A stretch of DNA of 64,000 nt from positions 930,001 to 994,000 of the forward strand of contig SRSI01000023.1 of assembly GCA_005656395.1 (NCBI GenBank). The letters run 5' to 3'. Position 1 is the first letter of the stretch. The number at the start of each line of letters is the position of its first letter. Positions 11,348 to 24,100 of this stretch are shown piece after piece. A program made the position numbers and the translations under genes. The notes under the pieces are model-generated. The model was given only the letters and a program-made list of their open reading frames with translations. It did not search any database and was not told the DNA's origin. Source of the DNA: Strongyloides papillosus. Its lineage: Eukaryota > Nematoda > Chromadorea > Rhabditida > Strongyloididae.

Positions 11348-12157
11348 ATGTCTGGTAAAAAAATTTGCATTCTTTCTCTGCTCAGTGAGAAACCAGAATT
11401 TGATAGTGATTCTACTAAAAAAGAAGATAGCGACTAAGGAAAAGGTGAAATGACACTTAAACAAATAAGAATTAAATTAAAGCAACCTCTTTCTATGTAC
11501 GTGAAAAAAGATTTTAGTTATAGTGAAGCCGAATTTAAAAAGATGATCGATGAATTAAGTTCTTTAACTCAATATATCGATATTAGTGCTATTGAATATT
11601 ATGGTCTAAATCCTGAAACCACAAAAAAACAATTGGTAGATAAAGGAATCGAAACAAACGACGCCTTAAAATTACTCAGTATTTTTATATCTAAAGGAAA
11701 TAATATTGATAACATTATAAAAAAATCTTCGGGAAAGACAAAGTCTGATTTGATTCGTTTAAAACATAAATGCTCATTGAAGAAAACATCTACAAGTGCT
11801 GATGATATTACTTTATCAAGAGTTGTTGTAGCAATAATTGAATTATGGCCTATGTTAAAATCCAATAAAGTGATATTTAATCTTTTAAATTTAGAGATGA
11901 GTCAACCACGTCATTGGTTAGCAATTCCTGGGGCCGCCACTATGATACCAAAGGACTCTCGATACGATGGACTTTTTAGAATCGTTCTTGATTATCAAAA
12001 TCAAATACATAAGATTATAGGCAAAGGAAAGCCCAATAAGGCTGAGAACATATGCAATGTTATGAGAAATGGTGAATTTCTACAGGAAAATAAAAGACTT
12101 GAATTACTAAGAAAATTGGATATAATTGATGACAACGGCGACGTTTTAGTCTCTTAA
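11348..12157 (+). CDS. Endogenous bunyaviral (phlebovirus/tenuivirus-type) nucleoprotein-like gene
   Basis: The main open frame (11450-12157, 235 residues) is the size of a phlebovirus-type nucleoprotein (about 245). It is all helical in style with no Cys-rich or signal sequence. The central segment DDITLSRVVVAIIELWP (about residues 116-133) and the later stretch around FRIVLDYQNQIHKI (about 175-188) match in order and spacing the conserved core of that family as I know it. The C-terminus (LLRKLDIIDDNGD) also fits. In viruses the protein coats genomic RNA and supports copying. Here it is a chromosomal copy, single and without other viral genes. An ATG at 11348 in the same frame is separated from the main frame by a TAA at 11435-11437, so either translation starts at 11450 or RNA processing removes the stop. 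AATAAA lies at 12184. Apart from that stop the frame is open, which suggests a young insertion or selection to keep it. Family match by eye only. Confidence 0.68.
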
Positions 12158-14550
12158 ATAAACAATTTACTTTTAGTGTATTAAATAAAATTTTTTAGCA
12201 TATGTTATAATAACAAGCCATAGTTACAACTTCGAGAAAGTTATATCTAGGCCGAAGCTTAAATTGATAGATTTTTTAATTTTAGTAAACAGTTGAGGGC
12301 TTTTTTCTAATATCTTTGCTTAGTCTTCCAACGTATTCTATGAAAGTATTTTTACAAGAAAATATCGCTAATGTTTTGTACATAAATTAAAAAGTTATTA
12401 ATCGATAATTATAATACAAGATTTTCCTTTTATTCTCCAGTTATTCTTTTCAAATAATTCGTAAACCGAAAACTTTTATGAACTCTCGTGAAATTATTTG
12501 TGACACAATAAATAACCAAAAAATTGATGTTTTTAAAAAAAAACTTAGGTTATTATAAACTAAAATTCTTGTAATCGGTTTTCTTCATTACGTTATAAAA
12601 GACACATCTTTTGTCTATTTGATCACAAAAGCCATTTAAATCTTATAGAAGTTGCGGCAAAACGTACTTTTTAAATTTTTTTCTTAAATATAGTATAAAA
12701 TGTAATTCACGTTAGAACAATTTTTAAATGAAAATAATTTTTAAAAATTAACTCTATAGGTTAAAAATGTATAGAAAACTTCTGCAATTAAGTTTTAATT
12801 TAATTACTTCAAAATGATCAGAAACTTTGATATCTCATTGATATATTTTTACAGGAAAAATCACGTGCTTCCAGGTGATATACGTTTCGTGTATTGTTTT
12901 ACATTGAAATTTCAAGATAAATTGTTTCAAAGAAAAAAACTATTTAAATAATCTATGTATTCTCAGTACAAACATTGACTTTAAGAGTTTTATGAATTTT
13001 TATTATCTACAAATTCATTTTTTATAAATTAAAAAAAATACCACTGCGGCAAGGGTCAAAATATGTGACTTAGAAATTAACATAAAAAAATTATAATTCA
13101 AATACTGATTGAATTGTATTATTTGTTTTACACGTCATAGTGTGGAATTTTCAAAAGTTAATTACATATAATAAAAAGTATATTATAAAGCATGCCGTTT
13201 AGTAAATTAAAATGTTTAGTTTTTATGATAAATTTTTGCTAAAAATTTTCAAATAGTTATAATAAAAATAAAAAGGACTATTTAACAAATGATTAAAGTT
13301 ATTTTAAATAATTTTCATTGATATAAGGTTGCTTCATAACGTAGTGACCCTTTTAAATATAAAAATTAATTTAACATATATTGGAGTAATAAAATTACAA
13401 AAATTTAAATAATTGAATTTACTACAATGATTTTTATAATTATTTTTCTACTTTTTATGTCACTAACAGTAAGTTTTTTGGTACTTATTCGTTTCGGTAG
13501 GACCACTCAAAAATGTGTTTTGGTTATTAAATTATGTTTAAAATATATTTTTATTAAACAATACATTAAATAAGAACGTCTATATTAATTACTAGCAATT
13601 GACTTTATCAATTTTTGCTACAGAAAGCAAATATGATATTGTATCGCGCAAAACTTACTTAAAGATAAAATGTTCTATGTTCATTTTTCACACAATAGAC
13701 TTAGCTTAATATATATTTAGCATATTTTTAGCTGCTTTTTGTATTTTTTTTCTTTATTTGATGACCTTTTCACATTATTAAATTATCGCGGTGTAAGCTC
13801 TAATTTTAAAGTTCATAAAGTTACATTTGAAACAAATTTTTTATTAGCTAAGATCCTTAGCCTCATGTTTGCCTGATTTTTAGTGTCTCTAACTATTAGA
13901 ACGCATTATCGAGTTTTTTTAGTAAGTATCTCAAAAAAGGCCATTAGGGTCTTAAAATTTCTACTTGGACATTGTGATAATGAAAGGTTCACTATTTCTA
14001 CAACACACTTCACCATAAGTATATAGATGTAGTAAATTTTGCAAAAAAAATTGACAAAATTTAGTTTAATTTTTTACGATTATTTTTCTCACTATAACCA
14101 AGAGAGTATTATATTATCATTAAGATAGCTTAAATTTACTATACAATCATTTTTCTTTGTATTTAATTCAAAATGATTAGTGACTTGATTGAGGTATACA
14201 CTACCAAAAATGACCGGGATACTTTATTTATTATTTATACTTCAAAATTTAATAAAATTTTTAATTTTTTTCCACCTTATCGACGTGAAAATAGTATATT
14301 ATTATTATTAAATATTTTATTTTAACATATAGTTATGAATTCGGAGTCTTAGATTTGCTCCAGAAACTTCATTATCAATAACCTTGCTACGAGTAAGCAT
14401 GTTGAATCAATCAATTTATTTTTACACTCTAAAATACAACAAAAATGATAATTTTATAGTTAACTTAAAGAGCTTGTTAACTAGTTACTACCATGTTGTT
14501 AGTAAAATAATAAACGGTTGCCAAGCTCCGTGGGTATTCCTTTATGTTAG
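12158..14550. other. Long AT-rich region without recognised gene
   Basis: After the AATAAA of the nucleoprotein-like gene I see only AT-rich, stop-dense sequence to the MITE at 14551. No tandem repeat, tRNA-like or conserved protein segment was noticed. Confidence 0.4.
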
Positions 14551-14554
14551 TTAA

Positions 14555-14919
14555 CCCTTTCACGCTCGAAGATTTTTCTCTTTGTATTACGCAGTTTTCT
14601 GTGTGTAAAAGAGAAAGAGAACTTTTACATAGAATAAATGGTTAACAAAAAATTGGTGACATGTTTCTTTAGTAAAAATTAATATATAAGAAATAAAATG
14701 AAGCTAAAAGTAAAATTTTTTTAAATTTTTAAAAAATTTATTTTTAATTTACTTTTATTATTTTAAGTTCTTTCTTTTTCTCTTCTTTTTTTTAATTTAA
14801 ATATTTGAAATTACCAAAAAAAACTTTATTCCAAAATATTCTTTCTTATGTACAAATCGCCACTGTACATTTACATTTTTGTTTATGACGCGTATATGCG
14901 TCATCCGGGCGTGAAAGGG
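14555..14919 (-). mobile_element. piggyBac-type MITE, copy 2
   Basis: Starts CCCTTTCACGC and ends GCGTGAAAGGG, bounded by TTAA at 14551-14554 and 14920-14923; length 365 bp, the same as copy 1 within one base. The palindromic block near 14885-14904 (one change from copy 1) is here close to the right end, so this copy is inverted relative to the one at 9988. The interior keeps the AAAAGAGAAAGAGAACTTTT region in diverged form. Confidence 0.87.
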
Positions 14920-15425
14920 TTAAATTATTTTTAATTGCCGTAGAAAAAAAGATCCGTGGCGAAGCTCCTACGCAATATTAATGTAGACTTTATTGAGTAA
15001 AAAAAAATAGAACTAAAATTATAACAATTAATAATAAAATAGTGATATAAAAAAATGAATGAAACAAATTATAATATGATTTAAAATGAATTAAATTTTA
15101 TTTATTCGATTTCCCATGACCTTTATCTTAGCACGATCCGAGATTTGGCGTGTTCTGAGGATCATTTTCTTTTTAGTTGGGTCCTTTGGAATACTAATTC
15201 TTACTATGTTATTATTTTAATGACACTGACGACGTGATATATCTAACGAAATGTAATCTTTTTTTTTACTATTAAAACTCAAATCTAGAAATGGCCATAC
15301 CAAAACGGAAAAGTACCGTTTTTCTAATAAATATTAATGCATTTAAAAGTATTCTATTCCAATTGATCGTAAAAATTATATTAATGATAGAACAGGTAAT
15401 AATTTATTTTGACGAATTATACTGA

Positions 15426-16601
15426 AATTTCATAATAGAATGTAAAAGTACTTACAACAAAAATTATAACCGCGAAAAACGAGACATATCTAAAGATTTG
15501 TATGCGCCTTGGAAATTTCCTATAAAATATTATGTCGAAGATCCTGTGAATAGTAAAAAAGTCGAAGAAGCAATTGAAATTATATCAAAAAATACATGTG
15601 TTAACTTTACAAAAGAAGAAAAAACATTTAATAATGAACAAGGTTTAATTTTCAAATCAGGTTCAGCTTGTTCTTCAAATGTTGGACTTGCTGATCCAAA
15701 CAAACCTCAAGTAATTTATCTAACAAAGGGCTGTTACGATAATTCTCCATATATTTTACATGAAATAGGACATGCTTTAGGCTTAATACATGAACAGTCT
15801 CGAAGGGATAGAGATAAATACGTTCAAATATATTTAAGTAATGTTCATACCAGTGAGCGCAATAATTTCCAAATATTGGGTTATGACAACTATAAAAATT
15901 ATTCTACTTCATACGATTATTATTCGCTAATGCACTATCATCCTACAGATTTTGCTATTGATAAAAAAAAGGACGTTATAACGTCAAAAACTCATGAATT
16001 ATACAACAAAATGATGGGACAACGAAAAAACATGACATTTAACGAATTTAAATTAATTAATTTATGTCATTGTAATACTTGTAATTGGGTTGATGATGAT
16101 GGAAATAGAAATAAAAAATACAATGGTATTACCTGCAGAAATAGTGGTTATCCTGATTTTAAAACCTGTGGTAAATGTATTTGTCCGACAGGATATACTG
16201 GTGAAGATTGTAGTGTTATCGATTCTAGCGATTTAGCATGTGGTTCGACGAAATTTAAAGCTAGATCTTACAATCAAAACCTTTTTTTTTACAAAAAAAT
16301 GATATGTAATGTTTTTATAGTGGCAGATCGTCGAAAGAAAATAAAGATTCAAGTACACTTCTCAAATACACCAACAGGAAATATATGCACTGAAGATATC
16401 AGCAATCAAATAAAACATAGAAGAGATAAAGGAAATACTGGTTTACTTTTATGTGGACAACACAAGAAAATTAAAAGTCTAAAATCAGAGTCCAACTCCG
16501 CTCTTATAATTTACAGGGGTTACTCTTCAGATAGTGTTTTAATATTAACGTTTAAGCAATTTAGTAGAAGAACAAACAGTAAAAAAGCTAAGTTATCTTA
16601 A
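15426..16601 (+). CDS. Astacin-family zinc metalloprotease 1 (N-terminal exon not found)
   Basis: A secreted-type astacin endopeptidase. The frame is open from 15426. A basic REKRD site (about 15471-15485) would be the propeptide cleavage point, just before the mature start YAPWKFPIKYY. The zinc site HEIGHALGLIHEQSRRDRD lies at 15762-15818 and the Met-turn SLMHYH at about 15927-15944. A Cys-rich EGF-like module (CRNSGYPDF to CPTGYTGEDC, about 16132-16210) and a CUB-like C-terminal region with paired Cys follow. All three zinc His, the catalytic Glu and the Met-turn Tyr are present. No ATG with a signal peptide is in this exon; a short intron with GTAATA donor and ATAG acceptor just upstream (about 15395-15438) is possible. 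AATAAA lies at about 16607. Such enzymes in parasitic nematodes act on host tissue or cuticle collagen. A second astacin lies 3.3 kb downstream. Confidence 0.9.
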   Translation, partial: NFIIECKSTYNKNYNREKRDISKDLYAPWKFPIKYYVEDPVNSKKVEEAIEIISKNTCVNFTKEEKTFNNEQGLIFKSGSACSSNVGLADPNKPQVIYLTKGCYDNSPYILHEIGHALGLIHEQSRRDRDKYVQIYLSNVHTSERNNFQILGYDNYKNYSTSYDYYSLMHYHPTDFAIDKKKDVITSKTHELYNKMMGQRKNMTFNEFKLINLCHCNTCNWVDDDGNRNKKYNGITCRNSGYPDFKTCGKCICPTGYTGEDCSVIDSSDLACGSTKFKARSYNQNLFFYKKMICNVFIVADRRKKIKIQVHFSNTPTGNICTEDISNQIKHRRDKGNTGLLLCGQHKKIKSLKSESNSALIIYRGYSSDSVLILTFKQFSRRTNSKKAKLS

Positions 16602-17437
16602 TAATAATAAAATATTCTTATCATAAAATAAAAATTGTTATTTAATTAAAATTTCTTCATTGAAACTTTATACTTCATATTAAAAAAGATAAACAGAAAC
16701 AAATTAATAATTTAAAATTTAAAGAATTTAAAGATTTTACATTTTATAAAATGTCCTAAAAAGTTAAATATGCAAAAGTAAAATTTTTATGTATTATATT
16801 TAAAATATAATTTTTATCTGGAATCTTGCGCGAGACGAGACCTTATTACAGGAAAGTTTATTAACCAAATTTATTACAAGTATAAGCAAAATAGTGGCCA
16901 CCTAACATAATCGTTAGTATTACAATAAAATTAAAACAACTTACTATTTTTACAATACTAAATTTAGCAGTACAAATTATCACTAAGACAATAGGATAGA
17001 GTAAGACGCTTATCTAAAACAACATAAAAGTTAGGATTACATTAGGTGAGCACATAAATTAATAAAAGAAAATATTAAAATTAAGAAATAATATAAATGA
17101 GTAATCATTTCAAAATTGCAGGTATTTATAATTTTAGAGACAAAGGAAATTACCGCGCGTAGGTACAATTTCCCAAATTCTAATGAAAAGAACATTTAGT
17201 TCTTACTCAAAGCCGGTTTAACTAATTAGTTAATTTTAGACTATTCTGAGATATGATATAGACTTTCATTGCTCTTGTACCACAGCTGTGTCAGTCTGTT
17301 TTTAACTACATTTTAACTTTGTTTTAATTATAATAAAATAAATTTAGTCCAAATATATATTATTTTATTTAATAAAAATACAAATAAAAGAAATATTTCA
17401 TATGTGTTTTAATGGTAAAAATAATAAAAACAAACTA
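16602..17437. other. Intergenic region, part of it less AT-rich
   Basis: The astacin polyadenylation signal AATAAA is at about 16607. From 16815 to 17300 the sequence is more complex than its surroundings (GCGCGAGACGAGACC, TACCGCGCGTAGGTACA) and could be a solo LTR or old element, but I could not define ends. Confidence 0.3.
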
Positions 17438-18179
17438 CAGTGTAACCTCTTAATAAGAAACCTCTTAATAAGAGAAACCTCTACTTAGTCACCGTAAAGT
17501 CTGGTCCTGAATTTTTTTTCTTAATTTCCATACAAAAAAACCTCTAAATAAAGTACCTCCAAATAATCATGGTAATTAAGAAAATTACATGCATTTCTCC
17601 ATATATTTTAACCTCTGAATAGTTTCTTAGTCAATTAGAGACATGAATTTACTGGAAAATTTTCTAAAATTGATATTTTAGGAATAATGAAAATACGTGT
17701 GGTAATTTATATTTGAAAGTCTTCTGATCTTAGTAATAATGAAGCCAGTAATTCTGACAGTGATGAAAAAATTACTCAAGAAGTAACAAAAGATGAAGTT
17801 ATTAGGGGTCTATACAATTTAAGAACTTATGTCAAAAATTCTATAATAGATGATTCTCTTCCTCATATAGCCCGTTTAAAAGATAAAATAGTAAATCATA
17901 TCACTAATTGCAGTTTTCAATCTAAGATCACGGGCTACTTTAAATAATGTACCTAGAAATAAATAATTAAAATTAGACTATATTTAATATTTATTTCTTT
18001 TTGTTTTTTACTCTATATGGCTTTTTTTTATTTAACATTGCCTAGTAAATATCTAGACATATTATTAGATTTTAGTCATCAATATTAATGATATATTAAA
18101 TAACCTCTAAATAAGTAAAACCATTAATAGTCACCAAATTTCTTGGTCCCGGCAAGGCTCTTATTTAGAGGTTACACTG
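17438..18179 (+). mobile_element. pogo/Tigger-type DNA transposon remnant
   Basis: Ends CAGTGTAACCTCTTAATAAG and, inverted, CAGTGTAACCTCTAAATAAG are about 20 bp inverted repeats with TA on both sides (17436-17437 and 18180-18181). CAGT ends with AACCTCT repeats are typical of pogo/Tigger elements. At 742 bp it is internally deleted. A decayed coding stretch at about 17720-17945 reads EEVTKDEVIRGLYNLRTYV in one frame, which resembles the acidic C-terminus of Tigger-type transposases. No DDE core is left. Confidence 0.8.
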
Positions 18180-18236
18180 TATATAATAAAAATTTATACA
18201 AATTATCCATCAGTTGTTTACTAATGAATCATTATC

Positions 18237-18907
18237 GACCCCCAGAATTTAAGAGTTATATTCACTAAATATGCTACATCTTTGTAAAATTTGCTATATC
18301 TTGTGACAATTTGCACATCTTTTTGACCAAATTGCGCTATCTTTGTACATTTTGTGCCATTTTTTTACCAATTTGCGTCATCTTAGTACATTTTTGGGAC
18401 ATCTTTTTTACCAATTTTCGCCATCTTTGTACATTTTATGACATCTTTTTTTCAGACGGTAGACATTCGCTTGTCCATGGTTACTTATGTTTTATCCTTT
18501 TTTTTAATGCCATTTCGCTTGATCATGGGTGACTACGGGCAAGCTAATTTCCATCGTCTCCTTCTTTATTTAATTAGGGTAGGGGTCGCTGTAAAGTGCG
18601 TATCCGTGTGTTAACTGAATCCAATGGAATGATCAAAAAATAAAAAAGAATGCTTTTTCGCTTGCCCATATTATGTATGTTTCTTAAAAAAAACCATTTT
18701 TGTTACCCAATGGACAAGCGAAAGTCACTTTTTCCAATTCAATTTCACTTTATTTTAATAATATTATTTTACTGTTTAACATACTTGAATTATGTCGGAG
18801 AAAAATTATTAGTTATGAAAGATACATGTCGCAAATTGTCATAATATGTAGCAAATTTTACAAAGATGTAGCATATTTAATGTAGTTGACTGTCAAATTC
18901 CATTTTC
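18237..18907. mobile_element. Foldback / Mutator-like element, copy B
   Basis: Begins GACCCCCAGAATTTAAGAG at 18237 and ends with the complement of GAAAATGGAATTTGACAGTC at 18907, so it is inverted relative to copy A. The left arm has the words GCTACATC, TTTGCGCCATC and TTGACCAAATTGC. The interior contains AGACGGTAGACATTCGCTTG, also present in the related block at 36880. No matching target duplication is visible, so the flanks may have changed. No coding potential. Confidence 0.78.
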
Positions 18908-19915
18908 CCTCTATTTCTATCAAAAAATATCAGAAAAAAAATACAAAGATTCGAGTGAAACATCAATTATTATACATCCTTTTGGTGAGTAAATTGAATA
19001 GTAAAGAAAGTTAATGAAAAAAATTTATAATAATATATCAAATATTGTTAAAATCTAAATGAATTTGACTTAGAGACCAAAATTTTTATCTGAAAAGACA
19101 AAAAAGGCAAATAAACTTTTTGACACCTTGAATTATGTTATACATTCCTAATTAAATGATCCATGAGAGTAAAAAAGAATGTATGCACAACCCAATTGTC
19201 AAAATGCTAAGATTTCAATATTTTGTAGTAAAATATTTATACCAGATTTTTTTAATATTAAAAAAATGTTAAAAATAAACATCAAACATAAAAATTTACT
19301 ATAGCTATATTAAACATAGAAATATCCGTACTAAGTTAATGAATAATAATATATAAAAAATCCCATCAAAAGTAATAAAATATTTTAGTTAATTTATTTA
19401 CATTCACTTGAGAATTAACTGTAATCAAGTTTGTTAGGTATTCATAAAGTAATATTATTTTATACCATTTAATTTTAATCAAGTCTAATTTTTTAATACA
19501 TTTATTACAATGTTTCATTAATTTTTCCACGTACGTGCTTTTTTGTAGTAATCATAAAATATAATAGCATATTATATTAACACATATTATAAAAATTTTT
19601 TAATTTTAAAATACAGATTATTTTTAAATTTAAATAATTTTTAATGCATAAAAATTTTTGTTTAATTGTTACTAAATATTTGAAAAATTTAAAGTTTATA
19701 TAAAGCTATCCTTTTTTGAAAACAAAAAAATTCGTTTATATTTTATAATTGAAATTAATCATTTTTAAAAGTAAAATAAACTATTTTTAATTATTACATT
19801 ATAGTACTTTTATTTTCAAGACATTTTACTTTTTAAAATACTTAAAATTTAATTTGTAAATATTTGAAAGTAATTTAAATAGGAAATAAAATAGTTTTTT
19901 TTTAATTTCACTAAT
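18908..19915. other. AT-rich intergenic sequence before astacin 2
   Basis: No gene or repeat recognised. It should contain the promoter of the downstream astacin, whose first ATG I place at 19916. Confidence 0.4.
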
Positions 19916-21199
19916 ATGTGTATTTTTTTAGTAATTTTTATTTTTTCTAAAATTGTAAGTTTTTATTTAATTGTTGATTTTTATCTTTAAAACATATCTA
20001 AGAATTTTATTTATAGCTTTTATACTTTAAAAAATAATAATTCTATGTCATCTGTAAAAATCACTACAAATAATGAACTAGATGATAATTATAGAATAAA
20101 AAAAAGTATAATAAGATATAAAAGATCAAAGTGGGTTTTACCAATTAAATATCATATCAGTCAAAAATTAAATGTATCTGTTATAAAACAAGCAATCAAG
20201 GTAGTTGAAGAGGAGACTTGTGTTACCTTTAATGAATCAAACAATCACATAAGAATCAAAAGAGGAATAAATTTTAAAAAACATCACTCTTCATGCCATT
20301 CATATGTTGGAATGAGGAGATATCGAAGGCCGCAATCAATTTCTCTTACTGTAAACTGTTCAAATAAAATTGGGAGTGTTCTTCATGAAATATTTCATTC
20401 GTTAGGTTTATATCATGAACAATCAAGAAGAGATAGAGATAGTTTTGTGAAAATATGGAGAAGGAATGTTTACGATTATCTTAGATATAACTTTGCATAT
20501 AATCCAATTCATAATGCTCAAAACTTTAGTGTAAAATACGATTTAGGGTCTCTTATGCACTACAACCTTAAAGCATTCAGTTCTAATGGACAGGCAACAG
20601 TTGTGCCACTAGACGAAAATTATAACAATACAATAGGTCAACAAAATAACTTTACCTTCAATGATATCAAATTGATAAACTTTTTTTATTGTAATAAAAC
20701 CTGTAAAAATACTACACCAAAACCAGACTGTAAAAATCATGGATACGTAGATTCAAGAAGCTGCAGGCAATGTAAATGCCCGCACGGCTTTGCTGGAGAT
20801 ACATGTGAAATTTTGAAACCACAGTCAAATACTGCACTATGTGGCAATCAAACTATTAATGCAACTAAAAGTGAACAAGTTTTAACAAAAACTGGAATTA
20901 TGGAATGCACATATCAGATTAAATCTAATCCTGACAAAAGATTAAAGATAACAGTCCAAAATATAACTGCTAATACACCCCCTGATCCTAAAGAATATTT
21001 ATATTGCTTTCAAAAAATGGCACTAGAAATCAAACATAAGAATGACACATCTGTTACCGGTCTGAATATATGTGGCAATACAAAGACTCCAATAATTGTT
21101 ACTTCTGAAGGAACTTCAGTTCTTGTTTTGTGGTATGGAAAAAAAGATAATCATTCATTTAATTTAACTTATCAAGAAATAGATGAAAAAAAAGATTAA
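19916..21199 (+). CDS. Astacin-family zinc metalloprotease 2, secreted, two exons
   Basis: Exon 1 (19916-19954) begins ATG and reads MCIFLVIFIFSKI, a signal-peptide core. A 48-bp intron with GTAAGT donor runs 19955-20002 and ends CTAAG; exon 2 from 20003 stays in frame into the rest, giving about 411 residues. A basic RYKRS site near 20117-20131 precedes the mature start WVLPIKYHIS. The zinc site is HEIFHSLGLYHEQSRRDRD (20383-20439), with Met-turn SLMHYN (about 20551-20568). An EGF-like module (CKNHGYVDS to CPHGFAGDTC, about 20731-20808) and a CUB-like domain with N-glycosylation sites end it. All catalytic residues are kept. It is a diverged paralogue of the astacin at 15426. The exon 1 assignment is my inference from phase and hydrophobicity; an alternative acceptor at 20016 would go out of frame. 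Confidence 0.9.
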
Positions 21200-24100
21200 A
21201 TAATCTCTTTAATCTTCTTACTGATGTTTTTAAAAAAATTAACTTGCTTTGTAAATCTTATTTTTATATTGAATCTGGAAAAACAAATTACAAAATAATA
21301 AAAAATTTTCAATTTATGTATACTGATAAATTGAATTTTAAACTTTAATTTCTGGTATATTTCCATTTTTAATATATCAGTCACTAAGTCAACGTCAAAC
21401 ATTCGTATTTCAATATTGAAACAAGTATGAAATACAACAAAATTAAATAATTGGTGTTTTATTATTAAACTAATTTTTGATAAATTTATAAGCTCAAACA
21501 AATGATTTGATACACATGCATTGAATTATTATAACAAAATATTTTTGTAAGGAAAATTTAAGTTTAACCCAAGAATTGCACATTTTTTAAAACACAAGTG
21601 TCGAGTTGTTTTGAATATTTTCATTTTTCTAGAATTCTTACCTTTTTATGAAATGAAGCTAAGAAATATATACTTTAACTTCCATAAAGTGGCGATTTCA
21701 TAATTTATTTATTGATATTTGATGAAGCTAAATAATAGCTTTAAAATAATGATTTTTAAGTGCAAAAAAAGTAAAAAATTATAAGAAAATAGAAAAGCAT
21801 AGATGAAAAACTTTTATAGTATCTCCCCTTTCCATCCTATCTTTATTTCAATAAATTTAGAATAATTTATTCAAATCTTTCTAGCATTTGCTTTATTTAT
21901 ATTATATCACTATAAAGTAGTGACGTTTTTTCATAAATTTTTTATCATAAATATTTAAAAGTTATCGCAAAATAATTTTATAAAAATCATGTCAATTAAA
22001 ATGTTTAAAACTTTCTTTTGTTAGTTGAAAATATACAAATTTATTTAAGATACAATCTGGCTTACTCATTTATTTAACATTGTAAAATTAATGACTAATT
22101 TTTGTAAAATAATTAACATAATGAAAGAAAAATAAATATTGAGTTCATTCCTAAGTAAATTTAGACAACACAAATAAAATATTTCAATTAATATGCAAAA
22201 TAATATTATTAATAAAGCATTACTCTTTATCAAAAGGTCGGTATATTTTACATAGACTTTTATATTTAAAAATAAGAACGACAATTATAACCTTATTTAA
22301 TTTTAATAATGATATATAGATTGTGAAAATTAAGCAAGTATTTCTTGAAAAACAATTACATGAAACAAAAAATGATTAACATGTCATACATAGTTTGAAT
22401 TTACGTATTACTAAAATTATATTTACAAATTAAATATCAAATTACGTTTACATAAAATGTTAATAAGAATAATAAATAATAGTGAAAAGGATTTTAAAGA
22501 ATGATTTTACTGGACTTTATAATTTAATTGCAGTGATTTGTTTTGGGAAACGAAAAAACGTTTTTAAAATATGTATATTATTTTTTAATTTTCACACGTA
22601 TGCTTTTCTAGTTTTATCCTAAATCAAACAAAATATTGCGAAAATATTTACTTATGCAGCGATTTATATTATTCTTTAAAATAATCATATCGTTGTCGCT
22701 ATATATTTTAAAATTTGAACATGTTATTATTTTTTCATACGTAGAACGTTTTTTAAACATTTTACATTGAAATATCCAAATTGTATTTCTTTTTGAATGT
22801 ATAACCTCGCATTTGATATATTAACATTTAGAAAAATATTTTTTTTGCTGGATATATTGTTTTTGAGTATATTGAACCCATCCAAAAACGCCGAGATAGA
22901 CTAATAAACGTGTTTTTCTCAATATAATTAATTACAATAGAAATCGTATAAAAGTGGCTATTTGGGATGTAACTTATTACAATTTATTAGTATAACTTAC
23001 TAATTTAGTAATTACTATCTATATATGTCTCAAACTTCTCGTAGTACAAGATTCCTAATTTACCTATAACTTACACCAAACTGAAAATACAATACTAAAT
23101 AAAACATGATAACACCACAGTAAAATCACAAGGAAACAGTAGTTAATAAAATTGACGATGCGGTTACCAAAATCAACTTAAATATCAGATAAAAGTTTTC
23201 TGATTTTCTACAGGCCTAAATCTTAATTAATGAATAATTTTAAAAGCACCAACATTGTGATCTTATTAATATAATTGTGGATGGATTTTTTCTAATTTTA
23301 AATCGTTTATTTCATATTTAAAAAATGTTTGCTTGAAAAATTTAAAAATTATTAAACAATATGACTTAGAAAATGTATTATTGATCTATTGATTCAACTA
23401 TTTACAATATTAATAATTTATCTTAACAAAAATTTGTAAAAAATAATTCTTTTCCCACGAAAAAGTGCGAAAATATATAACTGAATCAAAACATAAGTTT
23501 TTGTTACTTCAATAAAGTTTATACTTATATTCAATACAAACCCTTAGAAAAGAAAGAAAATAAATTTTTATTGTTTTACTACCAGTTCAATTATATAAAA
23601 GTTGTGCCTTCTTAATTATTGAAATATAATGAATAATTATTTAATGGTAACATTAAAAATGAAAATGTCATATTTTCACTTCGAATATTAAATACAAAGA
23701 TATGATCATATAAAAATAGGAGTTTTTAAATGGCGCGATTTAAGTAAAAGTAATAAATAATTAAATGTTTAAGACAGTGCTATCTTTATATAAATAAACT
23801 GATAAAAAAACAATGAAAATACATTTTTTTCTTTTCCATGTGCCAATATTGAATATAGGTATAGAAGTATATTGAAGTAACAAAAACATAAGTTTTTGAT
23901 TCAATATTTAAACCTACATTGGTAAATAAAAATTATTCAAAAACGGTAAAGGGTGATACATGTTATTATATTAATGCAAATAATTTTTTAATTACTTGAT
24001 CATGGTTGAAAATTTTCTGATTTCAAAAAAATCGCAGAGTGAAATATGAAGTTTGTATTTTTTCCAAGATACCGTTTTAACATATAAAAAATAGATCTTC

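Noticed and set aside
18237..18907. Target-site duplication for foldback copy B
   Set aside because: Flanking ten bases do not match (AATCATTATC versus CCTCTATTTC).
21196..22284. Two minus-strand frames rich in Phe, Ile, Lys and Asn
   Set aside because: Composition is that of random AT-rich DNA; no motif, splice signal or repeat support.
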